Shown here one piece after another: positions 21,508 to 38,355 of a stretch of DNA of 64,000 bases. Position 1 is the first letter of the stretch; each line of letters starts with the position of its first letter. A program made the position numbers and the translations under genes. The DNA is taken from positions 124,001 through 188,000 of the forward strand of contig BRON01000008.1 of the NCBI GenBank assembly GCA_024345305.1, read 5' to 3'. This DNA comes from Mrakia gelida (taxonomy: Eukaryota > Basidiomycota > Tremellomycetes > Cystofilobasidiales > Mrakiaceae). Below the pieces are notes generated by a model. It had not been told where the DNA came from. It made no database searches and worked only from the letters and a program-made list of their open reading frames with translations.

Positions 21508-22135
21508 ATGGACACGCCTCTCGTACCACTGGGTCCTTCTCCCGCTACACCTGCTCAGGCTATCACTCTTCCCTCGGGAGTTGCCGACGTCGTCGTTCCT
21601 CAGGAGGATCAGGTCGAGCCGTCGTCCAGTTCGGAGGATCCCATCGTCGCGACAGAGACGACTACGGCAAGAGAGCCGACTGATAGGTGCATGTTCGGAG
21701 GAGATGGCTGTCAGCCGGTTGAGGGAGAGGCGAGGCATTTCTGTGGGAAGGTGAGCTTCGTTTCATCCTCGTTGTTCTTTGTCGAGCTCGCCCGTCGCTC
21801 GGTTCCGACTTCTCGCTCTCAAAGAGATCTCTGACAGACTTCTTTTTCTTCTGTTCTTTCACCTTCGTCAGTGCCTGGGCGTCACCTACTGCTGCAGAGG
21901 TTCGTCCCGTCTCTTCTCGTCTTATCCCCTCGTCGCGTCGACTCGAGTCTCCTCCCTTCCTTTCTGACCTCCCCTCCTCCTCCCTTCCTTCCGTTCTCAA
22001 GGTCATCAACGCTCGGACTGGAAGGATCACAAGCTCGTCCGTCAACCCGCCCTCCCCTGCCAGCAGTGGCTCACCAAGAAGGTCCAAACTCTCACCAACA
22101 CCAACACGTCCTCTTCGATTGACGACGTCGACTAA
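21508..22135 (+). CDS. Small MYND-type zinc-finger protein
   Basis: Three exons (ATG 21508 to about 21750; about 21871-21899; about 22003 to TAA 22133-22135) with GTGAGC and GTTCGT donors. A disordered acidic N-terminus precedes one MYND finger: RCMFGGDGCQ, FCGKCLGVTYCCRGHQ, SDWKDHK. The C-x7-C, C-x2-C, YCC and GHQ..W..H spacing is that of fungal MYND fingers, where His often replaces a Cys. The last usual Cys after HK is Arg here, so one ligand site looks altered. MYND fingers bind proline-rich peptides in transcription and signalling proteins. A Thr/Ser tail ends SSSIDDVD. Partners cannot be deduced. Confidence 0.75.
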
Positions 22136-22593
22136 GCCTTCGTCTGTTTTGCTCTCTCCCTCTCTCTCTCTCTTGCTCTTACTGCTTATATTCTCGCCCT
22201 CTTGCTCCACTTTGACGCCTTTTACGCACTTACTTTACGACCCTCTCGCTGCTCTCTTGCTGCCGCTTGCCTCGCTTTGCTTGTTTCTCGCTTTCTATCG
22301 CCCACTCTGCACGCAACTCTCGCTCATCCCTCCCTCGCTTGCACTCTCTCGCTCATTCACTACTTTGCTTAACACCTCATCACTTGCACCCCCTCGTTCG
22401 TTTTCTACTACCATGCACGTTCTCCTCTTCTCTCGCTCAAGTCTCGCGAAAGTAAGAACGACAAACGAACGAAAGACGACGCGTCGAGTCGAGTCGAGAG
22501 CTAATCGGACAAACGAGATCGCATCTGCTCTACCACCTCGAAACCTAAGATAGACTACCACTCAAAGAAACCCCTCCTACTGCGACGCCTAAA
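22136..22593. other. Convergent 3' intergenic region
   Basis: 458 bp between MYND (+) and AlaRS (-) gene ends. CT-rich, with octamer GACGCGTC at 22478. No gene seen. Confidence 0.4.
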
Positions 22594-27144
<4,551 letters not shown>

Positions 27145-27328
27145 CCACTAGTTGAGTTGGGGGCGGTGAAGGTTGGAGGAAGGGGAAGGAGGGCGAAAAC
27201 GAGCTCTGCTCTCCTCCTCTCGCTCGCCTTGTTCGCCTCGCCCGCCCGTCCCTTTCAACCTCCAACTCCGACCTCACTACCTTCCCCTTCTCCTTCTCGC
27301 ACCCATCCTTACTCGCAAGAGAGTCAAG
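27145..27328. promoter_or_regulatory. Shared divergent promoter ALA1 / SEC1
   Basis: Only 184 bp separate the outer ATG of ALA1 from that of SEC1. The interval must hold both transcription starts. No clear TATA box is visible. Confidence 0.5.
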
Positions 27329-30300
27329 ATGGCTCCCTCTCTCATAGAAATAATAAAAACTCGTGAGGCCTCCTCCGTTCTGTCAGCTCTGGCGGTCTTG
27401 AAGGAGAGTCGAACGACCTCCTCGCCGAGATCCCTCCCTTCCCTCCTTGTTCGCCCCCTTTGAGCTCACTCCCTCTTCTCCCTCGCTCTTCGCAGGTCTT
27501 CTGGACAAGATCCGATCTATCTCGCCTTCAGCATGGAAGGTTCTGGTCGTAGATGACTATACGAGGGAGTTGCTGGAGGAGGTGATGAACGTCAACGAGA
27601 TCTTGAACCTCAACGTCACAGGTCAGCACCATCTCCCCTCCTTCTGGCGCCCTTCTCTTGCCTTCTTCGAGGCTCGAACGGCCTTCCGTACCATCCTGGA
27701 GGACTGTTGGGTGCCTTAAAACTCGTTTGCTGGCGAAAAGGCTGTGGAAACGAGCTAGACGAAGGAAGGGAGGGGACCTCGCACAGCTCAAACCCACCGA
27801 CCTTCCCCTTCTTCCCTCTCCGAACATCCAACCTCCTCCCATCCTTCCCCGTTTCTCTACGGCTCTCGATATACGTCGAGCCTCGTTGCTGACGTCTTCT
27901 ACTCTTTCACAGTCATCGACTCTCTCCAATCTCCTCGTCGTCCTGAACCCAGCCTGCCCGTCATCTACCTCATCACTCCAACAACTCAGAACGTCCAGAG
28001 GATCGTAGCAGACTTCCAGAACGGAAGAAAGGGTTACAAGGAGGTACATGTGGTCTTCATAGATGGCGAGTATTCTCTCTTGCGGCTGGATCGAGCGAAG
28101 GAACGAACGAGTTCGCGAGGAGGAGGAGGAGGAGGAGGAGGAACGAGGAGTGTCACCCGTCCTGACCTCACCTTCCCTTCCTTCGAACTCAAGTCGCTCC
28201 GGATCGTTTGGTGCAGATGCTCAGTCAAGGAGTAGGGTCCGAGAACCTCAAGACCCTCCAGGAGGTGTACCTCAACTTCTGGCGTGAGTTTCAGTTTCAA
28301 AGCTCAACTGTTTCCCTTGAGCTCGAGCTCGCTCCGTCCGAGGCGATGATGATGAGCTCATCGCGTCGCTTCTTCGTTTCGATTCTCTCAGCCCTCGAAT
28401 CCCAAGTCTTCACTTCTCGGACACCCTGGGCTTTCTACAGCATGTACGGACCAGCAGGAACCATCATCAACCAGGAGTTGGCTCTGGACGCGCTGGAGGA
28501 TGATCTGACGGTCATGAGTCGGACGGTTCGTTCCCTCGTCTCGTTCACTTATCTCACTCCTTCCTTCTCGCTGTTCCCTACTCACCTCGGATATCTCTCT
28601 CTCTCTCATTCCACTAGGTCGTCAACGTGCTCGCCTCTCTAGAAGAAGACCCTCTCATCCGATTCTACCAACCCAACCATCACCCTCCTCTCGGTCCTCT
28701 CGCCAACGCTAAACCTCCATCAACACCAGCTCACAACGGCGCGTCTTCTTCATCTCCATCAGCAGCAGGTGGAGGGACGGAAAGGTGGAGGAGTGCACTG
28801 GCGATGAGAGCTGGAGGAGCGGGTGGGAGTACGAGTGGGAGAGGAGGAGAGCCGTTGGGAGATTGCGTGAGCAAGAAGCTCGCTCAGGCGATTGAGAAGG
28901 AGTTGCATGCTCATAAGCAGGAGAATGAGGATTTCCCGGTGAGTTTGGCGAAGTCTGTTCTGTATGGGGAGAGCGAGACGGGTGGGTTGGTGGGCTGGAG
29001 GATGAGCTCGAAGCTGACCTCGTCTTGTTTGGTATTCGACCGAACCTCGAATCCTTCCTTCAGAAACCAAGCGATCCACCTCGACCTCAGTCCGTTCTCT
29101 TCGTCGTCGATCGATCGATGGATCCAGTAGCTCCGTTCCTGCACGAGTTCACGTACCAGGCGATGGTGAACGATCTGCTACCTGTGAAGGATGGGAAGAC
29201 TTACAAGTGAGTCCGACGACTTGCTCTTCGTTTCCTTTGCGACCTCGCCTCTTTTCTCCCTCTCTTCCTCGCTCATCCCTCCTCCTCGAATACTGACTCA
29301 CCTCGTTCTCGTCCATTCGCTCGTTCCGCCTCGCAGATACGAGTTCCAATCCTCCCTCGGCCACTTCGACACCAAGGAAGCGAAGCTCACCGACTCGGAT
29401 TCGGTCTGGACGGACGTTCGACACATGCACATGAGGGACGCGATCGATAAGCTGATGGGAGACTTCAATGGGTTCTTGAAGGAGCATGGAGGGTTTTCGG
29501 CGAAGTGAGTCGAAGTCCTCTTGGTCGAGTGAGACGCGTCGAAAGGTCGAGACGAGTTCGAGGGCTCGAGCTGATTCGATTTTGACGTTTGGCTCTTGCA
29601 GACAAGGAGCCGTGACTCTGAACGACATGAAGGATATGCTTGCGTCTTTGCCTCAGTATCAGGAGATGAGGGAGAAGGTACGTCCATCCATCCATCCATC
29701 CATCCCTCTCGTTCTCGTTCTCGCTCGTTCCTTCCCTCGTTCGCGAAGACGAAAACGAACCGCGAGCTGACTGAACCTCCCCTCCCTTTCGCAGTTCTCG
29801 CTGCATCTCAGCATGGCTCAGAGCTGTATGGATTTGTTCGAGACCAAGAAGTTGAGCGATACGGGGATGGTCGAGCAGGTCAGTCGTCTCCTTTCCATCC
29901 CTTCTTCGACGACTCGACTCGACGCGACTCGAACTGACTTCGCCTTGGCTTCGCTTCGTTCGTCGAAACAGAACTGCGCGACAGGAGTGACACCGGAAGG
30001 CAAGACTCCCAAGTCTCTCGTCGACGATATGGTCCCTCTGCTGGGGAACAACGAGGCTGTCGTTACGTTCGTGTCACTTTCCCTCCTCGCCTCCCTTCCT
30101 CCTCGTCTCGACTCGAAAGCTGACTCGCCTCTCCCTCCCCTGCATATCTCTTCGGCTATTTGCAGTCGACTCGACAAGGTCCGAATCATCGCTCTCTACA
30201 TCCTCTACAAGGACGGAGTGCCCGACGAGGATCGAAGACGTCTCTTCCAGCACGCGAAGCTCTCAATCTCGGAGCAGGATGCTGTCAACAACTTGGTTCA

Positions 30301-31401
30301 TTTGGGACTGAGGGTAGTTAAGGTGAGTCTCTTGCGCTTCTATTTCGGCGTCGAAACGAGGAGAAGGGAAGAGATCAGAAGGAGGAAGGACGAACGCTCG
30401 AGGCTCGAAACTGACGCGTCTCGTCTTCGTCTTTCGCAGAACCCTGGAGATCGAGAAGGCAAGAAACGACTGAAGCAGAAGCCCACTGGAGCTGAGGACG
30501 AGTACGAACTCTCGAGGTTCAAGCCTGTTGTTCGATCTATGCTCGAGGTTCGTCTCCTCTCCTTTCGTCGCGTCGGACTTCCTTCGCTGACTTCCCTGCT
30601 CTCTTCTTTCTCTCTCGCAGGAGCACGTCTCCGGCAAACTCGATCCAACCCACTTCCCCTACCTTCGCAATGCTCCCAACGAGCCTGCTCCCTCCTCTTC
30701 CCTCCGCGGCGCTGCTTCTTCACCGGCTCCTAGTGCAGCAGGCTCCCTTCGATCTCAACGACCCAACTGGGCTCGAGCTGCTCCCTCTGGAGCGCCGAGA
30801 GAGGGGACGAAGCAGAGGTTGATCATCTTCGTTGCGGGTGGGATCACCTACTCGGAGATGAGAACGGCGTATCAGGTTGGATTGGCGCTTGGGAAGGAGG
30901 TTATCATTGGTGAGTCGTGCTCGCGTCGAAGTCGAGCGAAACACGTCGACTCGAGCTGAATTTCGTTCCCTTCGCTCCGCAGGATCCACCCACGTCATCA
31001 CCCCCGAATCCTTCGTCACCGATCTCAAAGCCATCGGTCGTTCAGGCGTAGGAGCCAACCCACCCAACATCTACCCTCTCCACCCTTCCTTCCCTCTCGC
31101 TTCCGTTCGTCCACCCAAAACCCCAAGAGAACGCTACCAGATCGCACTCGATAAGAGATACTGGACGACCGTTGTGCCGCCTCCTCCTCCACCACCTCAG
31201 GCTGCTGCTCCTCCGCCGCCACCGCACGGACATGGACACAGTTTCCTTGGAGGGTCGAGTTCAAAGAGTTCCAGCTCGACGCCCACGACGAGTAGCTTTG
31301 GGATGAATGGGTCGAGCGGGAGTGGGAAGAAGGAGGGGAAGGAGTCGAAGTATGGAGAGGATGGGGAGAAGAAGAAGAAGAAGGGGTTCTTGAGGTTTTG
31401 A
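27329..31401 (+). CDS. SEC1: Sec1/Munc18-family exocytosis protein
   Basis: About 14 exons. The protein begins MAPSLIEIIKTR|LLDKIRSISPSAWKV and continues with VLVVDDYTRELLEEVMN, LPVIYLITPTTQNVQ, VHVVFIDG, VLFVVDRSMDPVAPFLHEF, YEFQSSLGHFDTKEAKL, KVRIIALYILYKDG, RLIIFVAGGITYSEMR and STHVITPESFVTDLK. These are the Sec1 domain blocks in order. The protein clamps plasma-membrane SNARE complexes for vesicle fusion at growth sites. Species-specific additions are a Ser/Gly-rich insertion before VSKKLAQAIEKELH, a polyproline stretch, and a Lys-rich end (KKKKKGFLRF). The intron around 28072-28213 carries a GGA microsatellite; another carries CATC repeats. Confidence 0.93.
28117..28143 (+). repeat. (GGA)n microsatellite in a SEC1 intron
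   Basis: About nine uninterrupted AGG/GGA units lie in an intron of SEC1, upstream of its CTGAC branch site. Confidence 0.8.
29684..29706 (+). repeat. (CATC)n microsatellite in a SEC1 intron
   Basis: Five CATC units directly after a GTACGT-type donor in SEC1. Confidence 0.75.
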
Positions 31402-31583
31402 GGGATGGGAAGGGACGCGCTTTTTTGTTTTGTGGTTACGCCTTTTTACGATTTGATTCTACCTCTCTTTCTTTGCTCTCGTTCGAGGAAGTACGGCACC
31501 GACATAAGAGAGCTACGGTAAGATTAGACGTTAATGTAAGGAGCTAAGTTGGAGAGACGACAGAGAGAAGAGAGAGAGAGCGT

Positions 31584-33792
31584 TCAGTTCGGCGGAGCAG
31601 GAGGGCGCGACGACGGAGGCGAGGTTTCGTAGAAGGGCCACATCTGAACGAACGATGAAACGAACGAAAGTCAGTTTTGAGGACAAGGCGGAGGGCGAGA
31701 GAGAGAGAGAGAGAGAAACGCGTACCTCCAAGCGAGGACCTTTGTAAACGGGCCAGCAAACGATCCTCTCAGGAGCTTTCACTCCCTCCCAATCGATCCT
31801 CTCCTTCATCGTGACCAAACTATCCTCCGCCTGCATCTCGAGCTCGTCCATCATCCCCTCAGCTCCTCCTCTCCTCACGCGCGACTCTATCCATTCCGAC
31901 GAGTAGGCGATAGGCTCGTAGGTGAGAGCGACGCGAGGAACGAGAGCCCAGCGGGTTGAGTTGATGGACCAGAAATCGAAGGCGATGATGGTGCATTCGC
32001 TCTGTCGACACGCGAACGAAGAGAAGGATGAAGAGGGCGGTCAGTTCGAGCAAGGAGACGAGGCACAGAGCGAGAGCGAGGAGGAGAGAGGGGAAGCGGA
32101 ACGCGACGCGTCGAGTCGAAACTCACCTGAGGACACTCCCCCTCCTCCTCCCTCCCATGTCTAAACCTAATCTCCTTCCCTCCCACCTCCTTCGGCAAAA
32201 ACGGCCTCGCATCGTACACGGCCATCCCGTTGAAACAGCTGTAAACGGGCGTAGGCAAACCAGCTTCGAATCGCAGGCGAGGAAGAGGATCCGAATCCCA
32301 GGTGAAGAGTTCCTTGAGTCCGTCGCGAACCTCGCCGAAGAGGTCGAAACGAGGTCGGAGGGGGTAGCCTTCGATGGATCTGTTGAAGAACGATGTCGTC
32401 TTAGTCAGGATAGGGTTTCGAAAAGGTGGGAGGTGGGAGTGGAAGAGGGAAGAAGAAGGAAGACGAACCGAGTGACCCAATCTGTTGAAAAAAGAGGTGG
32501 AACGAGAGAGGAAGGTCAGTTTCTTCGTCTTGGCGTTCGAAGATGGCTCGAGGAAAGCACGAGCCAGTCACTCACTATCGTAGAATCTATAGTTCGTCCC
32601 CATCACTCCAGCCAGCCAGCCCCAAATCGCTCCTCTAGGGGCATTCGTGAAGTCGAGTCCGCACGTCACGTCGGCGTCTTGGAACCTCCTCTGATGAAGC
32701 AGCTCGAGGACGTCTGAGGGACAAACGAAGACGTCGTTGATGAAGATGAGGTCCGTAGGGAGAATGGGGTGGGTTGGGTTGGGTGGAGAGGAATTGTCGG
32801 CTGGGTTGACGTCAGGTCGAGCTTGGAAGAGAGGAGGGTCGGAGGAGGTGTAGTTGAGGAGGGAGGTGAGAGCGACGTTTCGGAAGACGCTGAGTTGTTC
32901 GATCCGATCGACCTTGGACCATTCCGTTTCTTGAGGGTCTGAGCGAAGACTGTGAGCGATGCCTGTAGCAAGAAAGAAGCAAGAGATGAGCGAGTGAAAG
33001 GATGGAATCAAGACGCGTCGAGAAAGAAGACGAACCAGCGACGGTCAAAGCTCGAGCGAAGTGAGCCATAGCTTCAGGGGTCTTGTCCCTGGAGCCATTC
33101 TCAAAGATGCTGACGTGAACGTTGGAAGGTCCGAGGATGGATGCTGTCGTGAGGATCGTTTCGAAGAGTTGAGCGACGACGGCCTCGGAGTTGAAGAGGT
33201 TGAGGGCGAAGTAGAATCCTTGAGGGTAGGCAGATGATAAGGAAGGGTTTGAGGAAGGGAAGAGGTGGGAGTATCTTCGCTCGAAGAAGGTGGGCATGTC
33301 CCTCCTTCCAGAAAGGATCGCCGGACAGGAGACGGTCGTCGACTTGAGGAGCGGGAGCGGAGGAGGTGAAAGGTCAGCTCTTCATCCCGACCTCGCCTTC
33401 CCCTCAACTTCCTGAACCTCGTAACAAGTGGCAGAGATACTCACAGGTAGTCCTATCTCCTTGAATCTCCTCTCAAGCTCGGTCTTGACGTTCCAAATCG
33501 TCACTTCGACGTCCCCATGGTCTGCTCCGACCCAACTCGGGAAGCTCTCTACCGTTCCCTCCACCTCCTCCCCTATCCCTCTGAACGGCTCTTTCAGACC
33601 CTGTTTGGACGCATCGTAGGTCCCCATTGCGTTGGTGAGGAAGACGAGTCCGAGGACGATGGATCCGAGGACGAGGATGGGGAGGAGGACGGCTGCGAAG
33701 AGGAGAGGTCGAGGAACCGCGGCTTCCTTCTTCTTCCTCGAGAACGAAGGAAACGTCGTGGCTGAGAGCCGTCGATACGGATTGCTAGACAT
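31584..33792 (-). CDS. CAP59/CMT1-like glycosyltransferase (GT69), type II membrane
   Basis: ATG 33792 (MSSNPYRRLS) is followed by a basic cytosolic stub and one membrane anchor (RPLLFAAVLLPILVLGSIVL). About eight exons encode the luminal part. Blocks typical of the cryptococcal mannosyltransferase/CAP59 family are FFERRYSHLF, GFYFALNLFNSE, VHVSIFENGSRDKTPEAM, DLIFINDVFVCPSDVLELL, DADVTCGLDF and VYSCFNGMAVYDARPF. Stop at 31584-31586, after a short last exon that begins MWPFYETSPP. GT69 members act as alpha-1,3[20 protein letters not shown] in Cryptococcus; the Golgi and wall or glycan role here is inferred from family. A longer upstream open frame lacks an ATG. Confidence 0.88.
31697..31718 (+). 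repeat. (GA)n tract in the last intron of the GT69 gene
   Basis: About ten GA units near the donor side of the last intron of the minus-strand gene. Confidence 0.7.
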
Positions 33793-34465
33793 CCGTGAAG
33801 GCTTGGAAGAGAGTCGAGAAGGGGAAGGGTGGCTGTAAGCAGAGAGGACGAAAGAAAAGAGTGAGCTTCGAACAAAGAGGGAAGGAGAGCGCAAAGGTGA
33901 GCTCGACCTCGGAGGCTCTCGCTCTTCTGAGCTTTCGAGCTGCAGCCGGAGGCGATAGATACAGGTGAGACTACGCACTGGGTTGAGTTGCTCTCTCTTT
34001 GACGCTGTACAAATTCCTACTTCCACTTAGCACGAGAGTGGTGGTTTGGGGGGAGAAGAGGAGCAGGAAGAAGGATCGCCTCGACTACGGATCGACGGAG
34101 GGAGGTCAACCCGTTCTCTGCCCTTCTCGACGGCCACTCAAACCGTAAAAGTCCTTCGCGACAGCAAAAGGCTGTTCAGGAGGTACAGATGTCACTTCAT
34201 ATTCACCTTGGAGTGTCTTTAGAGGCGATGGTCCACGCGAGAGTCCAGCCAAGGTCGCCCGGCAGGGAAACCATCGCGTCTGACGCGAACTGCTTCTTTC
34301 CTCCGATAGATATGTCCCGACTCCTTCTCGACTCGGTTCTCACGAAGTCAGAGCATCTTTCCGAGTCGTAGCAGGGGGTCGCTCCTGGGCTGAGGGTGTC
34401 GTACAAGCTCATCGCAATCGCTGGCGACTCTGCCGCTTCGTTTCCATTCCTCTCTCGTCCCCTCC
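33793..34465. other. Intergenic region, GT69 promoter and mL43 3' end
   Basis: 673 bp. The right edge is the 3' end of the mL43 gene and the left the leader of the GT69 gene. I see no further gene. Confidence 0.4.
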
Positions 34466-35577
34466 CTACAGGTTGACGGGCTGAGGGATATGCAGTCCAC
34501 TCCACATTCCTCTGGCCGATTCCGAGAGAGGTCCAGGAGCGACGGTGAGTCGTCTCAAAGGCTTGATCTTGTCTCCCGACGCGTCCAAGAACTTGGTGAC
34601 CTGGGAAGTCAAACGAGGAAGGGACGAAGGGCAAGACAGGTCAGCTTGAGCGATGAGAGAGGGCACGGAGAGCTCCGCCGAGGAACAGTGAGGAAGGAAT
34701 CGACGAGATGAAGTCGTGTGGGAGTTCGTCGTGTCGAAACTCGGGTCGAAGGTGATGGGAAAGGTGAGGAAGCGAGGAGAAGAGGAGAAGAAACGCACCC
34801 TCTGCTTGACGGTATCCGGACGACGCAGCGCCACGCTCAGAGACTTCCAGTGTCCGTTGGCTGTGACAAAAGGAGGGGTGTACACTAGTCAGCTCAAGTC
34901 TTCAACGACGAACAGCGGGCAAAACTCGAGAACGAGAGGAAGAAGGAGGGAGAAGGGAGGACGGATCGAGCTCACTGTAGTAGGCTGAGATGAGGGGACT
35001 CTTCAGACCGGGTGCTGATCGTACGACAATCTCAGTATGAGGGTTGTTCTTGGCGAGTTTGATGACAGAGGTTCGGAGGTACTCTCTGCAGGAAGGAAGG
35101 GAGGAAGAGAAGGAAGGTCAGCTTCAGAGATCGTTGAGCTCGACCCGATACGAGGAGAGCTCGAGGTCCTAGCCCGCCCCTCCCACACCTGCACCTCTTC
35201 TAGAACTTCGAGCACCTAGGCCCAGACTCCCTCTCGTAGTATGCTCGAAGTTATGCGGGAGGAAGCATCCTGGATCTGAGCGAGCTCGACGAGCTCCTTC
35301 TCTTCTCTCCTCCCTCTCCTTCTATCCCTTCCCTTCGTTTCCCCCCTTCTTCGACTCTCACCAGCCTCAGATCCCTTGACAAAAAGTCAGAATATGGTGC
35401 TCACCTCATTCCCTCGTGTGCTACGGCTGTCTGGTTGTACTGGAAGACGAGTTTCCGACAAGGGACGGAGAAATGGTTGAATCCTGGAACGGCGAACGAT
35501 TTGACGGAGGAAGGGGACACGTAGAACGGAGGGCGGACCGAGACCAGTTTCGCGAACGCAGAGCAAGAGGGTCGCAT
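34466..35577 (-). CDS. Mitochondrial large-subunit ribosomal protein mL43
   Basis: Four exons. Exon 1 (35577-35405) starts MRPSCSAFAKLVSVRPP and ends NQTAVAHEGMR. A 319-nt intron, long for this locus, leads to exon 2 from 35085 (EYLRTSVIKLAKNNPHTEI, VVRSAPGLKSPLISAYY). Exon 3 reads ANGHWKSLSVALRRPDTVKQR and exon 4 VTKFLDASGDKIKPLRRL, ending TAG 34466-34468. The L51/S25/CI-B8 thioredoxin-like fold motif (KNNPHTEIVVR) identifies mL43, a component of the mitoribosomal large subunit. One GACGCGTC octamer is coding here (DAS). Confidence 0.9.
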
Positions 35578-36080
35578 CCTGAGGGAGTGGGGAGGAGAAG
35601 AGGAGGAGGGTAGAAGGGTGGTTTGGAGGGTGGCTGGTCGTTTGGGAGGAGAAGGGAAGGGAGGAGTCGTGAGCTTCCCGAAATCGAGAGGGAGCGAGAG
35701 AAAAAGAGGTCGATCAAGTCTTCCCTCGACGGCCAGCTTCTCTCTACATCGTTTTCGACTCTTATACGTCTGAAGGGACTCTAACCGAGCCGACTCTCGT
35801 CCCTTCGAACGGAAAAGCTGACTTTGCCGAACAGGTCTTCAACTCTCGAGCTGTCTAGGTCACTGAGTCCGCGTCTCCCTTCGCACCTCGCTCGAGCTGT
35901 TTCCCCCCCTGCTCCGCTCGTTCGAGGGTGACCAAAGCTCTGATTCGTTATCTGCCTCCGCGATCGCTTGCGGCAATCCCCATCGAGCCGAAGAGCTCGA
36001 GCCTGACCTCGTTCTCCTCCACCCACATCGACCAGCTCTCCCCTCCTCCTCCTCCTCGTCCTCTCCCTCTCTCATCGACC
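35578..36080. promoter_or_regulatory. Divergent promoter region, mL43 / repeated-module gene
   Basis: 503 bp with both leaders, CT/GA-rich. No gene or clear element seen. Confidence 0.4.
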
Positions 36081-37671
36081 ATGACACTCCCTACCTTCGC
36101 AGACCTGCGAGCCGATCAGCTCTGGTCCACTCCCAACTTCGTAGGCCATATGCTCGCGGCCCTTCCAGCGGTGCTGTCCGAGACGGAAGGCAGAGTGAGT
36201 CGACCTTCCTCTTTCATCTCCCCTCCTTCGACGTTCCCCCAACCCCGACCATGTTTTGATCTCGTTCTCGCTTTTTGATCCTTCGTCCTTCGTCTGCAGC
36301 GCCTCGGGTTTCATCCTTACCACGATCCTGAGCAGAGTACGATGCGAAACATCATGCTCCTCGTCCAAGCTCAGTGCCCTGGCCTTCCGACTCCTGCTCT
36401 CGATGCGATCTGGTTGGAGAAGGGACTCGATGCAACTCAGGAGGACCTTAGAGCCTACTGGGTCTCTGAACGTCTTCGAGAGAAGGAAGCACGAGCTTTG
36501 GAGCTTCAGGGGAAGGGGAGTCTTGCTGCGTTGTCGTCGTGAGTTCTTGCGTTTCGTTTCCCTTCTCTCCGAGATCTACCTTCGTCCAGGTTCCTGACGT
36601 GTAAACTTATTTTCCTTCTCGAGCTACATATTCTCGGCTAAGGCCGCTCTCGTCAACGGGTCTCGAGAAGAAGCTGCGTGAGTCGACGCGTCTCGAACGT
36701 CTTCGCTCAAGTCGATTCCACTCGCTGATTTTTCCCATCGTCTTCGACTGCCGTCAGCGAAACTCACGCTACCAAGGAGACCCATACAGTCAACTCTCAG
36801 CCTTACGTTCCCACTGCTCCAGAGCTCTACGGTTACTCGCTTCAGCGTCGAGACTTCACTCCCTCCTTCGACGCGTCCGCGAAGGGTCACGGTCTCTCCG
36901 CCGTCGAGGTGAGCTTGACTGGAAGGCATCTCCCAGAATTTCCTTGCCATTTCCGACTGACCTCTCTCGCCTTCTCTTGCAGAAACTCGACCTTCACCGA
37001 ACCAAATGGCGAGACGTTAGCTTTCTCGTCATCCTCACCCTTGTCAAAGGCCAATATCCAGGAGAGGCGACGCCGAGCTTTGATCGTCTTTGGGCAACTA
37101 AGGGAATCAAGGCTACTCGAGACGATCTTACCGATCTCTGGAAGCGACTCAAGACCGGAAAGGAGACGTTGGGAACTACGAGCGAGAGGGCCTCTTCCCT
37201 CGACGCGACGATGAACGAGTGAGTTTCTTTCCTCTCTCTATCTCTCTCTCGAACGAAACACGAGGATCGAGATAGCTGACCTCTTCTACCAGGCATGATT
37301 TCCGTGATATCGTAGCTGGAGAGATGCGAGCTTTGCAGACCGTCGTGCTCGAAGCGTCGTAAGTCCAACGCGCTCCATTCGCCTCTTTCCCATCATTCTC
37401 GACTGAACATACTCCCATTTTCTTTCGACCCCATGTGAAGCCTCGAGACCAAGAAGACTCTCCTCCAGGTCTCTCAGTTGATCGCCGACTCGAAGATCGC
37501 GTCGACTCCTTTGGATTCTTGGACCGATCTCGCGAGCGACAGGTTCGTTCAATCCCTCCCGATTCCGTCTCTTCCACGTTCTCATCTAGAGCCTGACCTT
37601 TCTTGTTCAATTCCAATAGATCCACCGAACTCTCAGGATCAGCCACTTCCGAGTTCTCTGTCCGCGATTGA
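36081..37671 (+). CDS. Unrecognised protein with two copies of a short helical module
   Basis: About eight exons; ATG 36081 (MTLPTFADLRADQLW), stop TGA 37669. Two segments of about 45 residues resemble each other: CPGLPTPALDAIWLEKGLD followed by ATQEDLRAYW, and YPGEATPSFDRLWATKGIK followed by ATRDDLTDLW. The pattern is P-x-x-x-T-P-x-(L/F)-D-x-(I/L)-W-x-x-K-G-(I/L/M)-x-A-T-x-x-D-L-x-x-(Y/L)-W. The C-terminus is helical (LETKKTLLQVSQLIADSK) and ends FSVRD. The gene at 57385-58185 has the same N-terminal MxLPxxxDL and one copy of the module, so these are dispersed paralogues. No known domain is recognised; function unknown. Confidence 0.7.
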
Positions 37672-38355
37672 GTGACGTCGCGCTCGCTCGAGTTGAGACG
37701 GCGACGCATCTTAGTCTTCTTCCCTTTCCGTTAGACTCTCCCTTCTGTTTCTTCGCGACCTTCTCAATGAACCGGATTTCGTTCGACTGAGAGAGTGATG
37801 GAGAGAGAGAGATGTTGAACATTATGATGGCTAGCGAGAAGCAAACAACACTAACGGCAGACGAAACAATAACAACGAGTCCGAGCCTCGAGTAGAAGAG
37901 ATATCAGACAGAAAATCCGAGCCTGAAGAGGTGGATAAGTCCACAAGAGCTCGAGCAAAATGAACGAGAGATAGTAGTGCGGAATGACTCTCCACCGTGA
38001 AAGAGACGCGTCGAGCAAGCTCAACAAGGAGTGTCCGTTTGAGCCGCGGGAGGTGTATAGTGCTTATTGAGGTGGTCGAGGAGCCTGAATCAACAACTGA
38101 CGATATCGAAGAGAAGGGGGAAATGGTCAAAACGTCAAAAGATTAGTCTTCGGAACGACGTCGACGAGCAAAGACACAGCGGTTGAACGAACGATGTGGT
38201 TCAAGTCGTGTTTAAGTGATCTGAGGCTACGAGGGAGCAGTTCCTTGATTGACGGACTAACAGAAGGCATGACCCATAGAGGTGGATATCAGTTCAGCTC
38301 TCGAGACTTCGCAAACGAAGACGAGGACTTGACTCACCTTCGACGCGTCGCCCTC
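37672..38355. other. Convergent 3' intergenic region
   Basis: 684 bp. The right side contains an intron just past the stop of the minus-strand gene (38257-38337). Octamers GACGCGTC lie at 38005 and 38342. No gene seen. Confidence 0.4.

Noticed and set aside
33793..34026. N-terminal extension of the GT69 protein starting MEVGICTASK
   Set aside because: The first codon is GTG; ATG 33792 is followed by a regular cytosolic stub and anchor.
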